Assembly: GCF_900142535.1 (NCBI RefSeq)
Contig: NZ_FRBE01000016.1
Span: 1-64,000, forward strand
Source: Fibrobacter sp. UWEL
GTDB lineage: Bacteria > Fibrobacterota > Fibrobacteria > Fibrobacterales > Fibrobacteraceae
Direction: 5' to 3'
Length of the DNA: 64,000 bases
The notes under the pieces are model-generated. The model did not search any database, was not told the origin of the DNA, and saw nothing but the letters and a program-made list of their open reading frames with translations. The translations under genes were made by a program, and so were the position numbers. Positions 1 through 6,618 of the stretch are shown piece by piece. How positions within the stretch are numbered: the first letter of the stretch is position 1; the number at the start of each line of letters is the position of its first letter.

Positions 1-267
1 GTAGAAGCCGCTGTTCCGAGTCTGCGGGATGGCAAATGTGACCTGCCCGGACCGCATATTAAGAGTCTTGGGTTTGAAACCGTTCGCGTAATCCAAACGA
101 TTTTTGGAGCGTTCGTAAGCCCCTGCATTTAGGAAGTTCTCCCGTTCCAATTTCATGGCCTCGTTCATGGCGAGTCTGAAAAGATCCATCAGAAAGTCGG
201 GTCCCTGCTCGATTAGGGCTTTCAAAATTGTCGGGTCGAAACTATATTTGTTTTCGGAGTTTTCCAT
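1..267 (-). CDS. IS256-family transposase, N-terminal 89 residues (cut by window edge)
   Basis: An open frame starts at the ATG at 267 and runs off the left edge. The product would be a DDE transposase that moves its own insertion sequence. The visible part has the N-terminal layout of the IS256/Transposase_mut family: a helical lead, then ERENFLNAGAYERSKNRLDY, then NGFKPKTLNMRSG and a TFAIPQTRNSGFY segment, matching the family pattern R-x-x-Y-x-N-G-x-K-P-K-T-L...P-Q-x-R-x-x-G-F-Y. The catalytic DDE residues would lie outside the window, so integrity cannot be judged. Family assignment is from remembered motif patterns. Confidence 0.8.
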   Translation of the reverse strand, partial: MENSENKYSFDPTILKALIEQGPDFLMDLFRLAMNEAMKLERENFLNAGAYERSKNRLDYANGFKPKTLNMRSGQVTFAIPQTRNSGFY

Positions 268-340
268 AATTGATTCCTTTTTGATTTGTCGCAAAACCAA
301 AAATAGGATGTGGAAACTCCACTTTTTGTTTATAGGGCCC
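1..340 (-). mobile_element. IS256-family insertion sequence, transposase-proximal end
   Basis: The transposase start at 267 is preceded by an AT-rich lead. A likely terminal inverted repeat reads inward on the minus strand from GGGCCC (340-335) through AAAAAGTGGAGTTTCCACA, which has the G-rich tip and short dyad typical of IS256 ends. The other end lies outside the window, so the repeat cannot be confirmed and the true boundary could be anywhere from about 340 to 380. The neighbouring sensor gene stops at the same point, as expected if the element interrupted it. Confidence 0.5.
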
Positions 341-356
341 TAAACGGGCCTTTTTT
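336..356 (+). terminator. Terminator-like hairpin at the IS boundary
   Basis: GGCCC (336-340), loop TAAAC, GGGCC (346-350), then six T. It has the form of an intrinsic terminator for plus-strand transcription. No plus-strand gene ends here, so it may be an accident of the IS junction or protect the element from outside reading. Confidence 0.4.
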
Positions 357-1188
357 CATGAATTATTGATTTTACAGAAAGAAAATTACATCTTCCCATG
401 CAGACCTGACCGCCGATGTTCATCTCAAAAGACTTGGACTTGGAATCATAGAGTTTTTTCAACAACTCTTGCTTTTCGGACCCGCTGAATTCTTCGTCCA
501 GGTAGTTCTTACCCTTCTCTGAGGTATCGGGGTGGGCCACCACAAGGCCGGAATGGTTAAACACCATCATGGAACCAATATTGCCATCCACATTGACATC
601 GTTCACCATCTTCTGGGCGATATCCAGCATGATATCAAAGGACACCACGCTCTTCTTATCAGAAAGCATCTGACTTACGGAAATAATAATCTTGCGTTCC
701 TTGGCATCAAAGTATGGAGGAACCAGGGCCACGTTACCGTTGGCTGCAATGGCGTCCTTATACCAGGGTCGACTTTCGGGAACATAGTCCGAGTCCGGAA
801 CCCAGCCGGAGCCATCCAGGTAGACCCCGTTGAACAAGCCATAGACGCCCGTAAAGCTACTGTCCAGGAATTGGATGTAACGGCGGTTTTCATCAACCAG
901 CAGGCGTTCTAGTTCCTGGGAAGAGGTTCCGTTTTCCATCATGTAGTCCACAATCTGGGACGTAACGATGAGAACATCCATACTCTTCAACAGGAAGTTA
1001 TTCAAGTTGGCAGCACTCTCGGATACGGAGTTTTCGCCAATGGTAACCACATTTTCCTTGGTCACCTTGAAGAAGGAGTTGAAGGTAAGATAAACAATCA
1101 CTATGAGAGCAGTCAATGTCAGTAGCAGGGTCAGGATATACTGCCACAGATACTTGCTCTGCTGATTTGTGGATTCATTTTTCGGCAT
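340..1188 (-). pseudogene. Truncated dCache-type sensor protein
   Basis: Encodes 282 residues: a short cytoplasmic N-terminus, one membrane helix (about residues 14-36), then an extracellular dCache-like ligand-binding region. The motif run VPESRPWYKDAI, ALVPPYFDAK and ISVSQML is typical of Cache sensors. The frame stops just after GGQVCMG, where a second membrane helix and an output domain (methyl-accepting, kinase or cyclase) should follow. The stop codon at 342-340 coincides with the proposed end of the IS256 element, so the gene is probably interrupted and non-functional as a signal transducer. The last 15-20 residues look unlike a Cache end, so a second lesion or a different IS boundary is possible. 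The start ATG at 1188 is the first in the frame. Confidence 0.6.
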
Positions 1189-1254
1189 ACGCCCTAAAGT
1201 AATAAAATTCTAACAATTATGAAAGCACGCTCTTTCGAACGTCCTTCATATTCG

Positions 1255-2562
1255 TTAAAATTCCCACTTTGCACCTATTTTCATTTTCGCCGTGGTGTTA
1301 TACCGAGAATAAACCTTCTCATAAATTTCAGGAAGACTATAGAATCTAAAGACGTCTTCCAGCCCAAGGTAAAGTTCAGTACATCCCAGATTCCAGAGGA
1401 ACGTTCCATTCCACACGCTGGTAAACTTGGAGATCTTTTCATATTGAGCATCCGCACCGTCCAGCACAAAACTGTAGAACAGGTTCAGCTTGGTCTCTAG
1501 GGAAATTCCATTCTTAAACTTGTACTGGGCTCTTGCCCTGATAGAAGGACCAAGCCACTTTGTCCAATAACGGGTGGGCTTTACGTTTATTTCGGACAGG
1601 AGCTTTTCATATTGGGCGACCCAGTTAAGAGAGTCCATGGTAGCGATTTCCCACTGGAAACATTCCTCACCATAAGTTGCTAGACATTGTTCGAAAGGAT
1701 TTCCCTCGCTACTGTAATTGTTCATTTCTGCTTCCACCTGATCCAAGGCGGCATCGAAACGTTCCTTATAGCTAATGTAATCGAAAGTGGAATCCACTTC
1801 CAGCCTAGGGCCAGCCATGATGGAATAGCTGAAGCCATAGGTATTGCTCCGGCGCCAAATACCATAGAGCGCTAGAGACATCGGCCCCATTAAATCATCG
1901 TAGGCCCAAAGGGCTGCACCGAACTGATGTTTCCCCATTTTCGGGAAGTCGAATTCCATCCATGCATAAAAGGAGGGCGACACACTTTCCTGCTGATAAA
2001 TATTCAGGTCCACCCCAACATCCAAGAGCAACGATCCCGTTACCAAGGTATATTCCAGCCCTACAACGCCTTTCCAGTCATTGGTATCCAGGGCGGGCAT
2101 GTCTTCGTTATAGAAGTTGAAATCACCCAGAAGATTCAAGCCGAAGGAGTGAATCAAGTCTCCGGAGGAGTAGTCCAGAAACGCAGAAACGCCCCCCTGT
2201 AGGGAGGAGCCGTAATCAACGTCTTCACCGGACGCAGAGTAGTAAAGTCCCACCGCACTCAAGTCCACCAGAAAACGATAGGACAGGGAACGTTCTTCTT
2301 CGGGATCACCCAGGACTTTTTTTCGGAGAAGTTTATGGCGCTTACTTGCAGGGATTCCCAGGGCGTCATAATAGTCGTTTAGAATTTCCCTGATTTCGTC
2401 GGTGTATTCACCACTAATGGACAGGGCATCTTCAAACGCCTTGATGGCCGAAGGTATATCTCCGGCCTCTTCCGCCTGCATAGCACGGAAATATGCGGCT
2501 TCCTGAGTCTCAGCAAAGAGAGTCGCGGAAAGCAATAGAAGAACTATCGCAATCCGACGCAT
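1255..2562 (-). CDS. Secreted protein: TPR-like N-terminus plus predicted outer-membrane beta-barrel
   Basis: Encodes 435 residues. The signal peptide is MRRIAIVLLLLSATLFA. About residues 20-65 look like one TPR helix pair (AAYFRAMQAEEAGDIPSAIKAFEDAL). The rest is rich in alternating aromatic/glycine strands and ends in WEF, as expected of an outer-membrane beta-barrel. The function is not recognised. The start codon overlaps the stop of the upstream gene in TAATG, so the two are translationally coupled and should share the sigma-54 promoter at 3037-3052. It may export or anchor its partner, or receive a periplasmic signal; this is inference. Confidence 0.6.
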   Translation of the reverse strand: MRRIAIVLLLLSATLFAETQEAAYFRAMQAEEAGDIPSAIKAFEDALSISGEYTDEIREILNDYYDALGIPASKRHKLLRKKVLGDPEEERSLSYRFLVDLSAVGLYYSASGEDVDYGSSLQGGVSAFLDYSSGDLIHSFGLNLLGDFNFYNEDMPALDTNDWKGVVGLEYTLVTGSLLLDVGVDLNIYQQESVSPSFYAWMEFDFPKMGKHQFGAALWAYDDLMGPMSLALYGIWRRSNTYGFSYSIMAGPRLEVDSTFDYISYKERFDAALDQVEAEMNNYSSEGNPFEQCLATYGEECFQWEIATMDSLNWVAQYEKLLSEINVKPTRYWTKWLGPSIRARAQYKFKNGISLETKLNLFYSFVLDGADAQYEKISKFTSVWNGTFLWNLGCTELYLGLEDVFRFYSLPEIYEKVYSRYNTTAKMKIGAKWEF

Positions 2563-3002
2563 TAATGATAGTGATCGCCCCAGCCCGGATTAGGTACAGG
2601 TCCCGGATTCCACTGATGGGGAGGAGGGGGACCAAACTGTCCGTGAGGATCCTGCCATTCATTAACGGTAGTTTCACGATCGCGAGGCTGCATTTTTTCA
2701 GAGAATTCCCCTTGGACGCGAGCCTTTTCGTTACGAGTTTCCGCAACGTTCTGGCGAATGGACTGCTTTTCCGCAGCGGAACTGTTGCGCAGATCGGAAA
2801 GGATCTGGCGACGAGCTTCACGACGTTCAGCACGCATTTTCTGCCATTCTTCGCTATCCTTTGCACTCAAGTTCGGAGTTTCCCTGGAAACTTCGGACTT
2901 TTCAGCAGGGGTCGGGACAGAGGACTCCGGACGCAAAGAAGACTGGTCTGCAAAAGCCATTGCAGCTACCAGCATCACCAATGTGAAAATACTCTTCTTC
3001 AT
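2562..3002 (-). CDS. Small secreted charged protein with Pro-rich tail
   Basis: Encodes 146 residues from the ATG at 3002. A longer frame opens at 3023, but that would start almost at the predicted sigma-54 transcription start (about 3026), so 3002 is preferred. The signal peptide is MKKSIFTLVMLVAAMAFA. The middle (about residues 45-105) is strongly charged and helical (EEWQKMRAERREARRQIL), probably coiled coil. The C-terminus is rich in Pro, Gly, Trp and His (FGPPPPHQWNPGP). The sequence vaguely recalls Spy/CpxP-type periplasmic proteins in its charged helices, but no family is assigned. It is first in a two-gene unit behind the sigma-54 promoter. Confidence 0.65.
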   Translation of the reverse strand: MKKSIFTLVMLVAAMAFADQSSLRPESSVPTPAEKSEVSRETPNLSAKDSEEWQKMRAERREARRQILSDLRNSSAAEKQSIRQNVAETRNEKARVQGEFSEKMQPRDRETTVNEWQDPHGQFGPPPPHQWNPGPVPNPGWGDHYH

Positions 3003-3036
3003 ACAAAACCTAATTAACACCATGTGCTAAATCTTT

Positions 3037-3052
3037 TGCAATATCCGTGCCA
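3037..3052 (-). promoter_or_regulatory. Sigma-54 (RpoN) promoter, -24/-12
   Basis: The minus strand reads TGGCACG GATA TTGCA, an exact match to the sigma-54 consensus TGGCACG-N4-TTGCW. The -24 GG is at 51-50 and the -12 GC at 39-38 (add 3000). Transcription should start near 3026, leaving a leader of about 24 nt before the ATG at 3002. A sigma-54 activator gene ends 131 bases upstream. Confidence 0.85.
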
Positions 3053-3073
3053 AACTATCCTTTTAGGCCGTTT

Positions 3074-3092
3074 ATCGTCTAAATTAGGCGAT
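3074..3092. promoter_or_regulatory. Dyad, candidate activator-binding site
   Basis: ATCG T CTAA A TTAG G CGAT: two 9-base arms with one mismatched pair around base 3083. It lies about 32 bases upstream of the -24 element. That is closer than most enhancer sites, but it is the clearest dyad in the gap. Candidate binding site for the neighbouring enhancer-binding protein. Confidence 0.45.
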
Positions 3093-3132
3093 TACCTCAT
3101 AAATATAACTAAAAGCCGGCCTTTTCCCTTGT

Positions 3133-3175
3133 AAAAAATCGGGAAGATATCTCCCACTTGAGGGAAAAATCCCGA
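3133..3175 (-). terminator. Terminator of the sigma-54 activator gene
   Basis: On the minus strand TCGGGA (3175-3170) pairs with TCCCGA (3144-3139), with an inner CCCT/GGGA-type arm, followed by six T (3138-3133). It ends the kinase/activator transcript before the sigma-54 promoter. Confidence 0.7.
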
Positions 3176-3182
3176 AATTTCA

Positions 3183-4637
3183 CTAACTCTTAAAATCTTC
3201 CTTCTTCATTCCCAGACGTTCCATAATTTCGCGGAGGACCTTACGGTCGATTCCCAAAATAGAGGAAGCTAGCGTCATGTTGGCGTTACTGTCCCTCATG
3301 GCTCTGGAAATCACATCACGATCCACCGCCTCACGAGCTTCCTTCAAGGTGCGTGGAGATTCCTTGGCCTGAGTCTGCATGTCGTCCAGTCCCAAGTCCT
3401 TGGGCTGAATCACGCCATGCACCGCCTGGACCAGAGCCTTCTGGATCTTGTTTTCCAGCTCGCGGACGTTGCCCGGCCAGTAATAGCCCAACAGGGCCTT
3501 TTCCGCATTGCGGCTCATGCGATACTTGCCACGTCCATACTCTGCACCATAACGCTTGATGAATTCTTCTGCCAGGAGCACCACGTCCTGACCGCGTTCA
3601 CGGAGAGGGGGCATGTACAGAGGCATGACCTGAATTCTAAAGTACAAGTCCTCACGGAACTTCTTTTCCTTGACCGCGTCTTCCAGATTTACATGGGTTG
3701 CACTAATGACGCGAACATTCACGGGAATCTCGCGGTTGTCACCTACGCGGGTAATATGCTTTTCCTGAAGGACACGAAGGAGCTTCACCTGCATGTTCAT
3801 GGGAAGTTCACCAATTTCGTCCAGGAATATGGTTCCGCCATCGGCTTCCTCGAAGAAGCCCTTGCGGTTTTCAATAGCGCCTGTAAAAGAACCCTTGGCA
3901 TGACCAAACAGCAGGGACTCCATCAGGTGTTCGGGAATGGCACCGCAGTTCACCGCCACAAAGGGTTTATCGGCGCGGGGGCTATTCTTATGAATATACT
4001 TTGCCACCACTTCCTTGCCGGATCCCGTCTCGCCGCGGATAATCACGGGAAGAGGCAGAGGGGCAAGCTTGTCAGCCAGGGCGGTCAAGTCCGCCATGAC
4101 CTTGCTGGAATAAACGATATTGTCCTTACGAACAACATTTTTCAGCACATCCAGAGATTCCTTGTCGCTCAAGCGATCGAATACGGCAAAAGCCACCTTT
4201 TCGCAAACAGCGACAAAGTTATCGAACAGACTGCTGTCTTCTTCCGTAAAGGGTTCCACTCGAGCGGCACGCTGAAGGTAGAGATAGCCCTCTTCGGATT
4301 CCTTCGTACGGAAGGGGGAAACCATAATGCTGGTCAGCTGATTTTGAACGATAGACTTGGACAAGTCGGCAGAATCATCATCCAGCTGATTCCACACCAC
4401 AGCGCGCTTTTCGGACTTTGCCATACGAACTGCAGAGATGGAGATAGAAACGTTTTCGGGCTGGCTAAAATGCATGGGAGAATCGCCGCCAATATCCAGG
4501 ACGGCAGCATCCGCATGAAGAACATCCTTGGCCACTTCCAGGATTTTCGTGAAAAGGGATTCCGGCTGGTCTTCATCCAGAAGGATCTTGACCACGTCCA
4601 ACATTTTTTCTGTGGCGAGCATGGATTCCGATTTCAT
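3183..4637 (-). CDS. Sigma-54-dependent transcriptional activator (GAF-AAA+-Fis)
   Basis: Encodes 484 residues. About 20-155 resemble a GAF sensory domain. About 175-400 form the AAA+ domain with Walker A GETGSGK (202-208), the sigma-54 contact loop GSFTGA (249-254, usually GAFTGA) and Walker B FLDE (271-274). The C-terminus (about 445-484) is a Fis-type helix-turn-helix (LASSILGIDRKVLREIM). The protein would use ATP to open RpoN promoters. The ATG at 4637 is chosen because AAGGAG lies 5-6 nt before it; a GTG at 4643 overlaps that ribosome site. The upstream kinase stop (4642-4640) overlaps this region, so translation is coupled. There is no response-regulator receiver, so control probably comes through the GAF domain or the kinase. 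Confidence 0.92.
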   Translation of the reverse strand: MKSESMLATEKMLDVVKILLDEDQPESLFTKILEVAKDVLHADAAVLDIGGDSPMHFSQPENVSISISAVRMAKSEKRAVVWNQLDDDSADLSKSIVQNQLTSIMVSPFRTKESEEGYLYLQRAARVEPFTEEDSSLFDNFVAVCEKVAFAVFDRLSDKESLDVLKNVVRKDNIVYSSKVMADLTALADKLAPLPLPVIIRGETGSGKEVVAKYIHKNSPRADKPFVAVNCGAIPEHLMESLLFGHAKGSFTGAIENRKGFFEEADGGTIFLDEIGELPMNMQVKLLRVLQEKHITRVGDNREIPVNVRVISATHVNLEDAVKEKKFREDLYFRIQVMPLYMPPLRERGQDVVLLAEEFIKRYGAEYGRGKYRMSRNAEKALLGYYWPGNVRELENKIQKALVQAVHGVIQPKDLGLDDMQTQAKESPRTLKEAREAVDRDVISRAMRDSNANMTLASSILGIDRKVLREIMERLGMKKEDFKS

Positions 4638-4639
4638 AA

Positions 4640-5818
4640 TCACTCCTTTGACGGTGTTGGCAAATCATTAAGCAGATCGTGAACTGGGGCACTATCCTGA
4701 TGGCCTACATTCGCAGGAACCGTTTCCTCGTAGTCCATATCCAGACTTCTGGAATTTTTCAGAATCATATTGCCAGTTTCGTCTACATCGGGAGTTTCCG
4801 TTCCAGCAGCAAAGACAAGCGCGATTACCAAAACCAAAATCCCTACAACACATAAAATTGCAATTTTTAAGGGATTTCGGCTCTTTTTTTGAGATATTTT
4901 TTTGAAGGGGAACTGAGGTTCCGAGACACTTTCCAGGTCCTTTGAGACATTTTGCCCCACTTTTCCAATCATCGGGACGAGAATACCCAGGTATTTGTTA
5001 ATACCGCCGGAGAGAGCAACCTCTCCCCCGCCAATTTCATCAAGGGCGATTTCCAGAATTTCATCCAGTTCGTCAAAATCGTAGGCCCGATCCTCGGGAG
5101 AATTCTGGAGGGTAGCAGTCCAGATGGGATCCAACGCGGAAATGACTTCCGGGGAGACTTTTCCCGATAGGAATAGTTTTTCGGAAATCTTTGCGGGATC
5201 CAGCGTGGAGTTGTCCGCGGCGAATCCATCGAAGCTGGAGGCTTCCACCAGGTTTTCGCCGGTGATCCAGCGGAACAACAGCATTCCCAAACTGAAGAGG
5301 TCGCTCTTTTCGTCGGGAGCCTTACCCTGGAATCTTTCGGGGGCGGCGTAAGCTAGAGCGCCTGGGCCTGCAATCCCCCAGTCGATCAAAACCGTCTGAA
5401 ACTGGGAACCGTCCTTCTGGTTGGCTGTAAAAATCACGTTGGCGGGATTTAAATCCCCGTGAGATACGCCCGCCTTGCTCGCCTTCTGCAAGGAGGAAAC
5501 TACCTGACGCAAGGCGTACAGAGCGACAGTTACCGGCATGTCCGTTAAGCAATCGGAAGACACTCCTTCCACGAAATCATACAGCTGGTATGGAGTGTTT
5601 TCATAAATACCGACTTCTCGGATCCTGCAGATTCCATCGTCCTTGATTCTCAGGACGTTCTCTACCAGTTCTGTATTGAAAGCCTGGTGATACCACTTCA
5701 AGATAAGTCGTTCACCGTTGTCCAGGCAAAGTAGGTATACGTCGGCTTCGCCTCCCTGATGCAGGCGAATACAGTTCCTGGCAGAACTTAACAGCGAGGC
5801 TCTTTCGGGAGAACTCAT
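4640..5818 (-). CDS. Membrane-anchored Ser/Thr protein kinase
   Basis: Encodes 392 residues. The kinase fold spans about residues 20-260: a glycine-loop-like GGEADVY, the beta-3 lysine K41 (LILKWY), catalytic loop HGDLNPANV (H120, D122, N127), and DWG (146-148) in place of DFG. APERF and KSDLFSLGMLLF follow. The usual Lys of HRDLKPxN is Asn here. A single membrane helix lies at about 318-338 (KIAILCVVGILVLVIALVFA) with a roughly 54-residue tail beyond it. It starts within the ATGA overlap with the upstream TPR lipoprotein and ends overlapping the activator, so the three proteins should be made together. The activator is the obvious candidate substrate; this is inference. Confidence 0.85.
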   Translation of the reverse strand: MSSPERASLLSSARNCIRLHQGGEADVYLLCLDNGERLILKWYHQAFNTELVENVLRIKDDGICRIREVGIYENTPYQLYDFVEGVSSDCLTDMPVTVALYALRQVVSSLQKASKAGVSHGDLNPANVIFTANQKDGSQFQTVLIDWGIAGPGALAYAAPERFQGKAPDEKSDLFSLGMLLFRWITGENLVEASSFDGFAADNSTLDPAKISEKLFLSGKVSPEVISALDPIWTATLQNSPEDRAYDFDELDEILEIALDEIGGGEVALSGGINKYLGILVPMIGKVGQNVSKDLESVSEPQFPFKKISQKKSRNPLKIAILCVVGILVLVIALVFAAGTETPDVDETGNMILKNSRSLDMDYEETVPANVGHQDSAPVHDLLNDLPTPSKE

Positions 5819-6507
5819 AGCTTACCCGACTGGACCAAGACTTTCAGAGAATCTTCTGCCACCTGGGTCCAGTGAGCAAGAACCCGATCTTCGGGCAAGG
5901 CTTCGTGGCCCATGGACCAAATGTCCCAAGCGGATTCCACATCCCCTTCGTTCCAATAGGTGTTTCCCAGGTTCACGTATGCCGAGGAGAATTTCGGTTC
6001 CTTGGCCAGGATATAGACAAAGATTTTCCGAGCATCTTCCGTCTGTCCGCGATGGTCCAGCAGAAGGGCTTTCAAGTTCATGCTAAAGAAATTCAGGCTA
6101 TCCAGCTGGATAGAACGATCCAACAAGGGGACGACATCGGTGCGACCATTCTTTGACAGGGTGGCGCGGGCTAAATAAAACAAGCTGTTGGAATAGTTGC
6201 CATTAAAGGAACCGCTTTCGTCCACTCGGGCGAGAATTTCAAATTCCTGAACGGCACGTTCCCAGAATTCCAAAGTGGGGCTTTTTAACTTTTCATGATT
6301 TTCCGCCACCGCATAATAGGCAAGAGCAAGTCCGTAGCGAGCATCCCTATGGCCAGGATCCTGGTCTAAAGCCTTGGAGTAGTTGGAAATAGCTCGATCG
6401 TAATCCCCGATGCGCAATGCCACATTACCTCTGCTGACGTCTTCGTCAACACAGGCACATAGGCAAAAGGCCATGCAAAGAAACAGAGCATTCCATACAC
6501 TCTTCAT
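5815..6507 (-). CDS. TPR-repeat lipoprotein
   Basis: Encodes 230 residues starting at the ATG at 6507, chosen because MKSVWNALFLCMAFCLCAC gives a clean lipoprotein signal with a cysteine after LCA; an open frame extends further upstream to 6588. TPR units follow: RGNVALRIGDYDRAISNYSK, DARYGLALAYYAVAENHEK, and AYVNLGNTYWNEGDVESAW. It is first in the operon with the kinase (4-base ATGA overlap). Its position suggests a periplasmic protein-binding or sensing part of the same pathway; no partner can be named from sequence. Confidence 0.75.
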   Translation of the reverse strand: MKSVWNALFLCMAFCLCACVDEDVSRGNVALRIGDYDRAISNYSKALDQDPGHRDARYGLALAYYAVAENHEKLKSPTLEFWERAVQEFEILARVDESGSFNGNYSNSLFYLARATLSKNGRTDVVPLLDRSIQLDSLNFFSMNLKALLLDHRGQTEDARKIFVYILAKEPKFSSAYVNLGNTYWNEGDVESAWDIWSMGHEALPEDRVLAHWTQVAEDSLKVLVQSGKL

Positions 6508-6604
6508 GCCCCACAAAATAATTAAAAATTTGACATTTTTGCGATAAATTACGATAACAATATGGACTAACTTGTAGCTCATGCACATTTGAGCAAAACA
6601 TTAC

Positions 6605-6612
6605 TATATTTG
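6605..6612 (+). promoter_or_regulatory. TATATTTG box of the SNF2 gene
   Basis: TATATTTG matches the Bacteroidetes -7 consensus TAnnTTTG. Only six bases separate it from the ATG at 6619, so the transcript would be leaderless or nearly so. Confidence 0.5.
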
Positions 6613-6618
6613 CGCCCG

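Noticed and set aside
6589-6618. TTG start for the SNF2 helicase ten codons upstream of the ATG
   Set aside because: It lies upstream of the TATATTTG promoter box, so it would not be in the transcript.
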